Origin: Dryocosmus kuriphilus
Taxonomy: Eukaryota; Arthropoda; Insecta; Hymenoptera; Cynipidae
Assembly: GCA_038277395.1 (NCBI GenBank)
Contig: CM076189.1
Location: 211,708,011-211,772,010 of the forward strand
DNA: 64,000 nucleotides
Reading direction: 5' to 3'
A program made the translations under genes and the position numbers. Positions 21,831 through 33,597 of the stretch are shown one piece after another; within the stretch, counting starts at the first letter, position 1; the number at the start of each line of letters is the position of its first letter. The notes beneath the pieces were generated by a model. The model searched no databases and was not told where the DNA came from. It saw only the letters and a list, made by a program, of their open reading frames with translations.

Positions 21831-24599
21831 TTCAAATAATCTTGGTCATGAAATTACTGGTATCTCTCGAAATGATTAACTTTTTATTAATCATTTAATC
21901 AGGCACACAATATTTGCAATGCAGTATTCTATTAATGGAGGAGAATAAAAGTGAAAAGGTTCTGAAAGTCTGATATAAATTGGCTGCATTTCTGGTGGGT
22001 GCATGTGACGGTGATTGTAGCGAGATACGTAGGAAACACGTACTGACGGATCGTACGTGGCTTGTTGTTGAAATGGATGAGAAATTATTGTCATGTGGGC
22101 GCGTATATAAAGTGTAACCGTACGTTTTACGCAGGTGGCTGCAAGTCATTATATATATACGGGTTTGTTAACGAAGTGACATCGCCACCATCAGTTCGTT
22201 TCAACTATACCCAGTTACAGTTTTGCTATTTTTAACGTGGGTGGTTTTTTCAAAATGAAAATATTTTTGAAACATACGTAAGAATAGACAGTTTCTATGG
22301 ATCTTAAGCTCAGAATTTTGAAAGTAGTCACAAAAGATTCTCGGAAATGTTGAACTAAATATTATATCAAGCTTATAAAAAAATATATGCGTAATTTTAT
22401 TGATATTCTTGACATAAATGTGTTTGATTTTATGGTCAATGGTGTGCATAAAATCGTGAAACGTATAAAATGTAACATAAAGTATTAAAGGAACTAAACG
22501 TGTCTAAATCTACATTCGTAACAAAATATACATTGTTGGTTTTTTATGGTTTTTTATTGAAAGTTTTTATTTCCACGATTTTATTTGCTTTCAGCTTCTA
22601 TTTTCCGGAGTAAAAAAGAAGATTTTCTGACATTAGTATGCTTTTCCTTCCCTCCAGCAAATAGTGATTTCATCAATCGATTTCTTTTCAAAAGAGCAGC
22701 ATAACATGCTCGCTGGGTTATCTGCAAGAGTGAAAAATGAGGGCTCACAAAAATTGGAGAGTCATCTCATTAGAAAAGGCCGAGAATTCAGCAAATTTCT
22801 GGGATTTCCACAACCCTTGTAGGTGAATTAAACGCACACATCATGCAGCTACATAAATTCGGGTGCCTTTAATGCTGAGGTCTAAATTCACAACAGAAAA
22901 TTTAATATTCTACCTCTCGTGTAATCCATTTCTTAGTAAGCAGATTTTAATATAATTCTTAAATTCAATATTTTATATTTGACATAAATGTTAAGAAAAT
23001 ATTCAACAGATTTTATTTCAATTTCATTATAAACTATGAAAGGCTCTGTACATTACAGTTTATTCTGGTGTAAATTGTTCCCTGCTTTCATCTATAGAAC
23101 TTCAACTGTGAATTGAAACTTCCTCATGTAGCCGAATTATTGTTCATGATATGTTCACAATAACCACGAGCCATCAATGTCTCCTAGATTTTTCGTAGCC
23201 GCCACATAAATGCCAACGTAGCTCAACAGCGTCGTAGATTTTCACGGTTTGGCGTATTTAATTAAAATCCGTCGAGTTGAAAAGCATTGAAAAATCAGTG
23301 CACCTCTCATCCAGAATTTATCCCTTTCTTTTTTCATTCTGACCGTATAAAGGCTTACTGATTTTTTTTCTACCTCGCATATGACAAAAGTACTCACACG
23401 GCAGAATGCGATGTACGTGGGAGGAGAGAAAGTTTTACCTCCGAGTGACGGACGACTGACAAAAAAATTGAATAACCGAGATGCACCCCTTCAATTCCCT
23501 TTAGCCGCATTTCGTTTGTATTAAAGGGGAAGCAGCATTATCGCTATGTGATTTGTGAAGCGAGAGACTGAGCAATTTGATATGAAGCTGTGGAAATACG
23601 TATGTCGAACTAGCGGCACATCACCGCTTTGTGCGTCAACTATATATGTATGTATATCGAAAAGTTTCAAAGGCCCGAAGGCCTATCATGAAAGACTATG
23701 GCTTATTATCTACGACAAATTTCTCCTTGACTTCCTTTTATACGTAAAACCACTTCAACTAACCTGAATGCATGAAGGTCTGACATGAGTTGAGGTTTAC
23801 TGCTGAATCGAGACGCCTCTTGAAAGTTAAGATAATATGCTCCGAAACATCGATTTCCGAAATGAAAAAATAAATTTTCTTGATATTATATTAATCGATA
23901 ATTTTCTTAAACTAAAACTCAATTAAATTGGTTAAGAAACTGGAATTGGATAAAAGGGTCAATCAATTTTCCACTAATGTATAGATTTTATAACTGCAAT
24001 ACTACCACAATAGTCTACAGTTAAAAAATACCACTCAAACATTTTTTTCAATCCATGTGTTAATACTAGTTGATCCTAAAAGTTTTAAAAAGAACTCAAT
24101 CTACCTCTCTCATCAGAAAAAATTCATTTTATAACTTCAGACAAAAAAAAATTTTCACGATTCAGAAATTCACACTCATAGAAGCATTATATTCTTCCAC
24201 ATTCAGTGTTTGAAATTAATTAGTCATAAGCAGTACAGAAATAGGTGAAACACTACCTCTAATTAGAGGCAAAACATTTGTCATTACAATTTTACGATAT
24301 TTCGTAATTATAATCAAATAAAAAAGAGAAGAATCACATTCAATGGCAAATTTTTTTGAATATCTTCTGAATGCTTCAGAATATTTTCTTCTCTTTGCAG
24401 AAAATCTCTTCGAACATTTCATTGTTACAAAACTTTTTTTTTAACATAACGTTAGTCATCCCTGTCGAATAAAGGCGTTATCATTTCCTTCCTAATAATT
24501 TAACGAAGACATAAAGTGTAAAAAATAAATCGTTCTTCCTAATACCTGAATAGCGGAGAGAAATTGATGTAAGGAGTAGATAAATAATCGAAAATAACT
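21831..24599. other. Single-copy-looking region, possible host gene flank
   Basis: Apart from the promoter/exon candidate at 22150-22277, no coding sequence is recognised. 23100-23780 has a more balanced composition and little repeat structure, as expected for host noncoding DNA. The frame 23555-23767 (+) has no recognisable domain. Confidence 0.4.
22150..22277 (+). promoter_or_regulatory. Candidate core promoter with a tiny first coding exon
   Basis: TATATATAC (22152-22160) is followed about 35-40 bases later by CATCAGTTCG (22189-22198), which fits the arthropod initiator TCAGT. A second TATA-like motif (TATATAAAG) lies at 22105-22113. Downstream, ATGAAAATATTTTTG opens a frame at 22255 that codes for only about seven residues before GTAAGA (22278), a good splice donor. 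Insect secreted and cuticle proteins often start with such a minimal first exon. No second exon could be found, so the gene is unidentified and the call is tentative. Confidence 0.3.
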
Positions 24600-24615
24600 A
24601 GTCACTCAGTTGTTT

Positions 24616-24649
24616 ACGTTTCGGCGGACATGTGTTCCGCCCTCTTCAG
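24616..24649 (-). ncRNA. Hammerhead-like core at the 3' end of PLE-B
   Basis: On the minus strand the order is CTGAAGA (fits CUGANGA), one unpaired G, GGCGGA, the loop ACACATG, TCCGCC and GAAACGT. The six-base-pair stem II is perfect and GC-rich in an otherwise A+T-rich region. A complete stem III and cleavage site are not obvious in this copy. Confidence 0.65.
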
Positions 24650-25173
24650 AATTTTATTATGATCATTATAAAAATATTGTAACAAATAAAACTCAATGAA
24701 ATTTTAACAAGTGAAGCATAAGATATAATCATTGTAAAGATTTAAAGTACTTACAAAATGTTCTTGAATATAGAAAAATATATGATGCTTTTATTAGATA
24801 TTAGAGGTAATGTGGTCAATTCAGTTAAAAACGTAGATGTAGTCAAATTCAATAAAATGTAGATAAATAGTTAATAGATTTATTAAAATTCACATAACTT
24901 CTTTATAATTTTAAAGATCGAGTAATTGTGAGAGAATAGATGGATAATCTCATCACTTACGATGCTTGATACCAACTAACTTAAATGTGGTAAATACAAA
25001 GTTTTGGTGCCGATAAAAAACAAGGAGAGTCTTCTAGATAAGGAAAGATATATATTGAGTGAAGAATATTAATATGAAAGAGGAATTTAACTTTATGCAT
25101 ACTAAAGTTAATTAAATAAATTTTATGAAATTTTTGTATAAATTGTCGAGTTTTTCAATGTCCGTTATTTTAT

Positions 25174-26990
25174 TTAGAGTGTTGGGAAATTCTCTTTTTT
25201 GATATGTGTCATCTCTGCTATTAACCTTTTTTTCAAATTTTTTTCTTTATGTAAAATCTCAACATTTTTCCAATCCATGTCATGACCAGTTAAAATTCTT
25301 TGTTGAGAGATGACAGTTAAATCATCTTGTGTGATATTATTTTTATGTTCATTAATTCTTTTAGATAGACATCTCTTTGTTTGTCCTACATAACATTTAT
25401 TACAGCTTGTACATTTAATTTTATATACTACATTGATCTCATCACCAACATTTAGTTTGTTTTCACCAGCTTTTATATTTGTATTTAAATTATAATTGAT
25501 ACTCTCAACTGTATTGATATTATATTTCTTTAAAATTCTAACTAGTTTATCATTCAAACCTTCTATATAGGGTAAGAAAATAGTTCTACTTTTATCTATT
25601 GTTGTTGTATTATTCGATAAATCTTTATTTTGTTTACTAGAATATGTATATTGAATTCTTTTTTTAATATATTTATTTGTGAAATCAATCGGATAATTGT
25701 TTTCTTTGAGAATATCAACAATAAATTTAAGATTCTTATTATGGAAGCATCGATCCGACAACAATAGTGCTTTATCAACTAAATTATAAATAGTGCTGAC
25801 TTTGAATTTTTTCAGGTGGTTAGAAAAATAGTTGATATAACGACCCGAAAAAGTAGGTTTGTGATACCAATCAGTTAATAATCGGCAATTATCTTTTATA
25901 ATGGTGACATTTAAAAAATCTAATCTGTTATCCTTCTCAATTTCGACGGTAAAATCAAGTCTATTGTGATAATTGTTGAAAATTTCAAGTGTCGTTTCAA
26001 TTTTTGATATGGGAATGATGGTGAAAACATCATCCACATATCTTTTGTAAATGATTGGTTTGAAATCTAATTTGTTTAAACAATGATTTTCTAGATCAGC
26101 CATTACAATATCAGAGACAACAGGTGATAACAGTGAGCCCATGGGGGTGCCGAAGTTTTGTGAAAAGTAAAGATTGTCAAAAGTAAAGATAGTAGATTCT
26201 AAGATGAATTTTATTGCTCTAACGAAGCTGTCTTTTGTCAGATTTAAATGTTCTTTGATGAGATCCCATCTATTTTCTAAGCCTTTTATAACAAGTTCAA
26301 TTGGAATGTTGGTGAAGAGAGACTTTACATGAAGTGAAACTAGCATGCGATCATGTGGAACGTTTAATTTCTTAATATTATCAATGAAATCTTTGCTATC
26401 TTTAGCAAATGAAGTAGGTTTAGGAATATTGTTTAAAATAAATTTTAGCCAATTGGATAAGTTGTAAAGTGGACTGTCGATCGAATTTGTATAAATTTTG
26501 ATCTATATATCCTTTATTTTTCAAAAAATTTAAAAATTCATGTAATTCACTGCGTATTATGTTTATTGGATTCTTGGGTAAAATTGTATAAGTAGTTTTA
26601 TCATTTAGTAATTCAAACATTTTATTTTTATAATCAGTCATATCCATGACAACAGTGATTTGACCTTTGTCTGCAGTCGTAATCAAAATTTGATCTTTAT
26701 CGTTTTTTAAAAATTGTTTGCATTCATCTATTCTATTTATCAAATCTATTTCCCAAATACTGTGGTGGACTTGTGAATTGATGAATCTATAAATAGTTTG
26801 AAAGAATTCCATTCTAAATTCCGTGTTGTTGTCATTATGAAAAAGAAAATTTTTATTCTCTACATTTTTTATAATCTCTAAAATAGGAATTTTTTTCCTA
26901 TTGGTTACCAGTTTACCAAATTTTCCACCTAATCCCAAGATCATCTGCACATTTTTTGGTATTGTGATGGAGGATAAATTTACAAACCAT
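25174..26990 (-). pseudogene. PLE-B reverse transcriptase with C-terminal GIY-YIG endonuclease; deletion and frameshift before the palm
   Basis: The frame is open from about 26990 (EWFVNLSSITIPKNVQMI) through LITTADKGQITVVMDMTDY and LNDKTTYTILPKNP to YIDQNLYKFDRQS. It then shifts frame near 26.47 kb and continues as PLYNLSNWLKFIL, PKPTSFAKDSKDF and into a 390-codon frame (26346-25174). That frame has SLHVKSLFTNIP (palm A), FGTPMGSLLSPVVSDIVM, the intact catalytic YKRYVDDVFTI, LDFLNVTI and SGRYINYFS. It ends with the nuclease: VVYKIKCTSCNKCYVGQT, then RINEHK. The YGLPKIHK-xxPLRPIVS block expected just before PLYNLSNWL is missing, so the frameshift marks a deletion of about 25-30 codons, not a single-base slip. 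Otherwise this is nearly intact. Confidence 0.9.
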
Positions 26991-26995
26991 TCCTT

Positions 26996-27065
26996 ATTAT
27001 TACTTATTATTATTATATATATTTTTATATATTATATATATTATTATTATTAATTCTTATTATTA
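26996..27065. repeat. A+T microsatellite, (TAT/TTA)n
   Basis: An imperfect run of TATTAT, TATATA and TTATTA steps at the 5' truncation point of PLE-B. Confidence 0.85.
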
Positions 27066-30000
27066 TACTTTAAAAAGTTTTTAAGGTATTATAAGAATGA
27101 AGTCACTTTCTTAGGAATTTTTTCAAACTGAGAATATAGATTCGTTAAAGTGCTGCCTAATTGGCTGTGTAATTAGAAAGAGGTTGACTATTCCAAAGTT
27201 GAAATAACTAAAATTGAAGTTAGCACCTTATGCACGTAAGCCCTATCCCAAGGTATCGAAAACACCACATATTTTCCCTTTGCAGCTAAACTTTTCTTAC
27301 GAGTTTTCAAAAAAACTGAAAACCCACGGAAGAACACAATGCAAAAATTCTGTGAAAATTTCAGAATTTTTTCCATTTTTTTTTTTTTAAAGAGATAAAC
27401 TTTCAAAGACATTCAGTTGATCAATGGGAAGTTGGAGCTTCTTCAATTGTCTTGTGTGTATTCTTCGTATAGATAGGTCTTATATGTTCATGTTTATAAT
27501 ACCTAACTATAAAAGTTTTTACATACTTTCTTCAATTATCCTATTAATTTATAGATTATTATCGTTTTTAATTTTTCATTATTTTATATTAAAGAAATTA
27601 AAATGAAGAATTGTTTAATGGATTAAGAAATAAACGAAAATAAAAGCTTTGTTTCTCTGATGCGCTCGACGTATTGTGATAGGATATTACTGCAGCATCT
27701 TCCTCCGACATTTTCGTTCATTTAGATCCACCAGAACCATTCGCAATTACTTACCTTACATCCCAGTCCTGATTGTTAACAATTGTTCCTGAGACTCATT
27801 CTTCCCCTATCTACGCGATGAAAGCTGTGCCAAAGTGCAGTTGCCAAGAGAATACCTTATTTCAAGAACGTTTGCCTTTTAAGATTTCGGATTAGTAGAA
27901 AATTCTCAACTTTGAACGGACTGTAAAGTAAGAATTTAATTACTCCTTAATTTGGAAATCATATAATCACTTGTTCAATAATTTTAAATAGTATTTTTCA
28001 GCTCTATTTTTGTAAATTTAATTCAGAATATTTTTGTTCAGTTTTGTCCTTTATCCGCAAAATATTAGTTTACAATTTAAAATTGGATTTTAAGCTTTTA
28101 ATATTTAAGAATTTTTAAGGTAGAATTGTGAAAATTTGTACAATTTCAAACAAGGACCTTATGATATTTTAAATATTTTAAATATTTTAAATTAAGGACG
28201 TACAAAATTAAAAAATGTAAAAGAGATCCTTCAAAGTTGAACCTTTCCAACTTGTTCAATTTCAAAATTTTATTACCAAGTTTTAAAAAATAAGCAATTT
28301 CAATTGAGAACTCGAAACTCTGTACAATTTAAAAATTAAACTATATTGAAAATAAAATTATTTGTAATTTAAGCGTTCAAACTTCAAAAATGTGGAATTT
28401 GCTTCATTTATAATTGGACAATTCGTAGAAAATTGCAAATAAAACTGAACTTTGACTCGTTCTTGTTTAAGGGTGATATTCGTCACTGTGAAACGAAACA
28501 TAATTCGATATCTCTTAAACTTTTAAGTTTTCATAAATCGGTAGTTTGGTCAATTATTTTTAACGCTCGATTTCGACTTGGAGTCGGTTCTATTATTATC
28601 TTAATAAACCGCATCGAAAAATAGATAGGGTAAAGGAAACAATTACCGAGGGCACACCAGTTGTCGAGGATTGTCAGATATTTTTGATGATAAATATTTA
28701 ATTACAATAGGAATGAAAATAAAATCAATATTGTAAGAAAGCAGGTACCCTAAACTAATAACTCTGAAAAAAGTACCTCATGAAATTGACGGAAAGCAGC
28801 CATTTTTTTAAATATATTAGGTTGGTTTGATCGAAATTTTTTAACTACAAATTTGGTTACATTCTTAATTGTTGACTATACTTAAATGTTATTATAATGA
28901 TTGGGAAGAATAAAAAGTTCCTTCAAATAAGTACATTATTTGAAAAATGTGCATTTAGTATTTATTTAAATGAAACATCGAATAATTGGGGACGACTTTT
29001 TTGACAGCTCCATTTCTCGAAGATTTGGCTCGAGAAGTGATGGCATCGACATTTTTGTTTATGAACCAATTGTCGATTGTAGGTAAGCAACGTGCCGTTT
29101 CAGAAATTTATACTTTTTAAAAATTTCGCCCGAAAGTTTCAAAGAAAAGTTTCAAAGTAAGTAAAACTTATAAAAGTTTACGAACTGTAGGAACTCTAGC
29201 ATTTGTCAACATAACCTAAAATTGGCGCCGAATTTGAAATTTTTTATCAGTATACACACTAATTCAACTCAAACACTTTTTACACATTCGTTAAAAGACC
29301 TATTCCTCATTTTATTGTTATTTTTTAACTGACTTTGCTGTAAAGTACCAACTTTACTGTAAACATTGAATCTCTAAAAATTTTAAAAGTTTCATGAAAA
29401 CTTAATTGAATAAAAAATGTCGTGTTTTGAAACCTTCAAATTGAAAGTTTCCGATTGAAAATTTCAACGGTACATTTCTATGTAGATTGCGTTTTAGGTT
29501 TGTTTTAGGTTATATGTCAAAATCAAACTTCATCATTATATATCTGACGATTATGATATTTCAAATATTTTTTATTTCAGGGATTTTTTACGCTTGTGAA
29601 TTATGGCATTAAGAATCTTTGCGTTTGGTAAATAAAGAAAACTAGAACAAAGTATGTATTTTTATATTCTTTAAAATTTCAACTCCTTTTTTAATATTTC
29701 TTATTTAATTATTATCGGTACACCTAATTTCTCTCTTTTAAGTGGTATTTTAAGTCATTATGTCAGAATAATTCAACTTTATTCTATTATGTCATCCATT
29801 AATTAAGTAAATTCTTCCCTCATTTGAATTTTTAGGTTAAGTTGCCAAGTCGCACCACACCCTCGACAAATGGCTCTGTAGCATATGAGAGATTGGGTAA
29901 TTACCTCGATAAATGGTGTTTTTGACACATTATCTTTTTATCGCAATTTTTCCTTAAATTTTTAACTTTCTGTAAAAAAAATACATAGAGAAGTTAAAGT

Positions 30001-30229
30001 TGGATAAATTTTCTGTCCAAGCAACAAATTTCAAATTTGTCGGAGTTTTCGTTTCTAAGAAAGAGGATAACAAAATTTAAGGTTGACTGTATGCTCGACA
30101 ATTGGTTCCTTTACACTATGTGTATTAAGGTGATTCTTATTTATATTTTGTGGAAACTTTTTTTTTAGAATTTTTCTGCTCCCACCCACCACTTTTTTGT
30201 TCGGATGCCAAGATAAAATCTCCCGCAAC
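27066..30229. other. A+T-rich stretch, no gene recognised
   Basis: Only short frames without motifs. A motif of the form GTAAAGGAA(C)CAATT-GTCGAG occurs at 28632-28672 and, inverted, at 30088-30115. Two TGTCGAGG-like copies near 29865 make a decayed 1.5-kb inverted-end element possible, but this is not established. Confidence 0.4.
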
Positions 30230-30740
30230 TCTCTCTGCTTAAAATGACGAATAGGATCCGATAGAACCAGATAACAAACCGGATAATAGACCCGATAGCC
30301 CACTTCGGATTCTTGTCCAACCCTATCCGGTTCTTATTCGGTTCGTAATATCTTTCGCGGAAAAATAGTGGTCTTATCCGGGTTCTATTGAGATGGAATA
30401 TCGAAATTATATTTGACTAATTTAAAAGTCGTATTTTATCTAGTCCTGCCCGGAACTTTGTCGGAACTAAAGTTGGGTGACTAGATCGAAAATGGTTTTC
30501 TATCTGGTTCTATCCGACTTTCTAGTGGACATTTAAGTCAGGAAATCGAATTATTCACGAGACGGAACTTTATACGATCCTATCCGGTACTTTATCGGAT
30601 CTGAAGTTGGGTTACAATACCGAAAATGGTTTTCTATCTGGTCAGTAGTTCAGAATACTTCCGCCAGAAGCGTAGGGATTATTGTCTCACAATAGGAGTC
30701 GGTTCTATCGGATCTTTTCCGGCATTTAAAGCAAGTTGAG
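30230..30740 (+). repeat. Degenerate tandem repeat of about 130 bp (TATCCGGTTCT type)
   Basis: CGAAAATGGTTTTCTATCTGG occurs (as a shared 20-base core) at about 30488 and 30621, each preceded by a GGAACT-AAAGTTGGG or GATCTGAAGTTGGG block and a TCCTATCCGG-type block. Flanking text to 30290 and 30740 repeats the TATCCGG/TATCGGA motif in weaker form. Confidence 0.65.
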
Positions 30741-31444
30741 CGAAATCGGTTAATATTTAGGGGTGACTCAAAGGGGTTCAAGTTTCCCATTAATTTAACA
30801 TCGGAGAAAGTTAGCTTTTTTTTAAATCTAAGATTAAAACGCGATGAGATATTACAAATAATTCCGTATTTTGTCCAGAATTCCTCAGAGAATAAGAATC
30901 AATCATAAATTTTTAGCTTGAAAAATGTTCCCAAAGAAAACACCATAAGTGAAAATTTTAAATTTTACGTAATATTGCAGTTTATTAACGCTTTTTGAAA
31001 TTCTTTTACCATAAATCATCACTAGTCGGTAATTTCAGAGCACCCAGTGATTTCTTAACTCATTTTCAATTGTTTAAATAATTTTAATTTGTTTAAACAT
31101 TTATTTTTTCAGATAAGTCATGAAATAAATTTATTTTATAGACGTTGTGAGTTCTTTAGTTAATCATTACAATAACCTAAGAAGAGCAGGAGAAGCGTAT
31201 TATTTTAGTCTCCCCAAATTTTCGATAGATTTTTGATATTTGTAAGTACTAATTTGTTTTATAAGAATACTCTTAAGTGTTTTTAAACGAATTAAAATTC
31301 TCAAAATTTAAAAAAATTTTAAATATTTAAAAGAATTCTTAGAAAGCAAACAAGTACTTACAAATATTATAAATCTGTATTGTATTGTATTTATTAATTA
31401 AAGAACTCATAACGTCTATAAAATAGATTTATTTCGCGACTTAC

Positions 31445-33407
31445 TTTCGTTTATTTATTTATACTCTCTCCCTTTTACGGGCTTGAGAGTCTTTACATAA
31501 CCATCACATCTTTACATCCAGAGTAGATTTTACAAATACTTATTTCTACCTTATCCTATATGTACATAGCTTCTTAATCTCTAATCTGAATCTACACACT
31601 GCCGCTCAAGACCTTGGGCTTCCGTTTCCTCTCGCCATTTCCATTCTATTGATGGTACATTAATCCTCGACTCTACTGACTTTTCTTTTGCCTTTATTAG
31701 AATCATTTTGGCTCTTCTCTACCCTGTATGACCTGCTCTTTCTCTCAGCCTTTCCAATTTCTTCATCCAACCCTAGCACATTCCAAAAAACTACTCTAAT
31801 CCCCTTTTCGCACTCTCTTTCCCTTCTCCCCATATTCTTCCTCTTATCTCGTTCGCAAACCGCGGAGCTTCTGCTCTGTTCTTACTCACCTCTGCTCCCC
31901 TTCGACCTTGAGACCGCTCACCTATTTTCAACTCCTTTCTCTCTTCGTCCCATACCCACACCGTCTCATTCACCCACAACCTGTCTCTCCCAAACCCAAC
32001 TCTATTCCCTTTTCTCCTCTCCTCCCAAGCCCTCTCTCCAATTAGCCATCCTTTCCTTCTCTCCCTCCATGTCATATCTTCATCAATTCTTTCTTTTCTT
32101 CCCCTTAGCACCTTCTGTTTCCTCATTAACTCTCTCCTCTCCACTTCACTTCCCAGCTTGACTACGTACATCCTCGCTTTTCCTCCTGTCTTGTTGCCCC
32201 ACCCCCTTTACTTCCTGCACCCTGATATTTGCTTCTATGTCCCTCAAAAGTTTCTCTACCTCCTTCTTTCCCGTTTCACTTTCTACTTGCAATCCTTTTA
32301 TAACGACATTTCTCCTTTTCTTTTCCCTTTCAAACCCCTCCATTTTCCTTTCTAACCCACGTACTCTACCTTTCATTCTCTCATTCTCCTCTCTCAAGTT
32401 CACATCTCCCTCTTCCCCGTCCCCTCTACCTATTTCCTCACGATTCTCTTGATGTTCAGGTCTGCATTCTAAGTTACGTACCCTCTCTTCTACCTGCCTT
32501 ATTACCTTTCTCCCCTCTTCCTGCTTTTTTTCAGTCCCTCCTCCATCCTCTCTAGCTTTTGCCACACTTTTTCTTTCTCGTTTTTCCAGCACTTTTCCCA
32601 TTTCTCCCATTTCTCTTTTATCTTTATGACTATCCCCTCTGTTTCCCTCCCATGTTCCTTCTCTTCCGCTATCCCTCATCCCTCTACTCAGTACCTTCTC
32701 TAACTCTCGGAACATATTTTCCATTGTGTCCTTTGTCTAATCTAATGCTTTATCCATGGCCTTACTTGACTCTAACACCTTACCAATTGACTTGCCAAAC
32801 TCTAACCTCTCTGCGTCGCCCCCACTAGTCCCGCCTGCCCGTCTCACCACTTCATTCATTGCACACTGGGTCTCAGTCTTTAATTCCCTTCTTCGGGCAC
32901 GCATTGCCCTCTAGCGTTCTGTTGCCTTGATCTCCTCGTAATCGGCCTGTTACCCTGTGGCCTGCTGCTCTCCTACCTTATCCACTGGTCTCCCGCGCCA
33001 CTTATCAACCTCGCGCTCCGCTTCCCACGCTCCTCTCACCCGTCCTTCATCCTTCGCAATATTTCCACACAAAAAGACAGTAGTACTTATCAGTAACCAG
33101 ACCTTACCTCCCCATCCGTCTCCCCAGTCTCTTACAACTTCACTACCCTACTCTCTGTCCACCAAACTAACTAACTAACTAACTTCAAACCTAACCTCAC
33201 TCTTCAGCATGCACCACTTTTTCTCACTTTTTCCCTTTTTCCACCTTCCACGACCCTTCCACTCATTCCTCCTACATACCAACTGCCATAAATCTAATCA
33301 CTACCCTTTTTTTTACCCCACACAACCCTTATTCACCTCCAAAGCCAAAACGATCGCTCAAATTCCCACACCCGTCCCATCACTATCAGCGCCGGAAATG
33401 GAAGCCC
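31445..33407 (-). mobile_element. ORF1-only LINE (non-LTR retrotransposon with ORF2 deleted), 14-bp target duplication
   Basis: ATTTCGCGACTTAC occurs at 31431-31444 and again at 33408-33421, delimiting a 1963-bp insertion. The minus strand has a 5' region, an ORF1 with coiled-coil and RRM-type segments, the first codons of an endonuclease ORF2 (VVFWNVLGLDEEIG, near 31795-31755) and then almost at once the 3' end with a TATAAATAAATAAA tail. The roughly 2.5-3 kb coding for endonuclease and RT is absent. The purine-rich composition (C/T-rich on +) is strikingly different from the flanks. It compares with mammalian HAL1 elements in organisation. Confidence 0.82.
31791..32910 (-). pseudogene. LINE ORF1 protein (coiled coil plus RRM-like domain), frameshifted
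   Basis: Read leftwards from about 32.9 kb, ETQCAMNEVVRRAG and GDAERLEFGKSIGKVLES are followed by one stop (TAG near 32.74 kb). Then comes a 192-codon frame (32724-32146) rich in E, K and R with heptad-like spacing, ending in KKRRNVVIKGLQVESE, the start of an L1-type ORF1 RRM. A one-base shift near 32.16 kb moves to a second frame (32171-31791): MYVVKLGSEVERRELM, KQKVLRG, IDEDMTWRERR, VWVWDEE. Together this is a standard LINE ORF1 nucleic-acid chaperone that would coat the element RNA. The clade is not assigned. Confidence 0.75.
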
Positions 33408-33597
33408 ATTTCGCGACTTACCTGAAAATATAAATGTTTAAACAAACTAAAATTTCTAACAATTGGAAATTAGTTTAAAATTACGGGAATTATTTATAGT
33501 ATCTCATCGCGCTTAAATCTTAGATTTACAAAAAGTTCACTTTTTACCATGCTAATTCAATGGGAAACTTCAACCCCTTTCAGCCACCCCTAAATAT

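Larger units (their letters stand above)
24600..26995 (-). mobile_element. PLE-B: 5'-truncated Penelope-like retroelement
   Basis: Minus-strand coding for a Penelope N-terminal region, RT and GIY-YIG nuclease (26990-25174) is followed by about 0.5 kb of noncoding 3' sequence holding a hammerhead-like core (24616-24649). The 5' side stops at an A+T microsatellite (26995-27065). No 5' pseudo-LTR is present, as expected for 5' truncation. It is much better preserved than PLE-A. Confidence 0.88.
30745..33597. mobile_element. Foldback element 3, split by a LINE
   Basis: The left arm (30745 to about 31165) is the reverse complement of 31370-31444 continued at 33408-33597. For example, 30745-30860 pairs with 33485-33597, and 31125-31160 with 31395-31440. 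The right arm is interrupted by the LINE at 31445-33407. Without it the foldback would be about 0.9 kb. The left arm has about 160 extra bases (30870-31060) not matched on the right. No coding sequence of its own. Confidence 0.75.

Noticed and set aside
28632..30115. 1.5-kb inverted-end transposon
   Set aside because: Only one motif of about 25 bases is shared, with gaps, and the rest of the presumed ends do not pair.
31688..32161. 157-codon + frame and other + frames at 32.1-33.4 kb rich in Ser, Pro, Leu, Phe
   Set aside because: They are the complement of the purine-rich LINE ORF1 on the minus strand.
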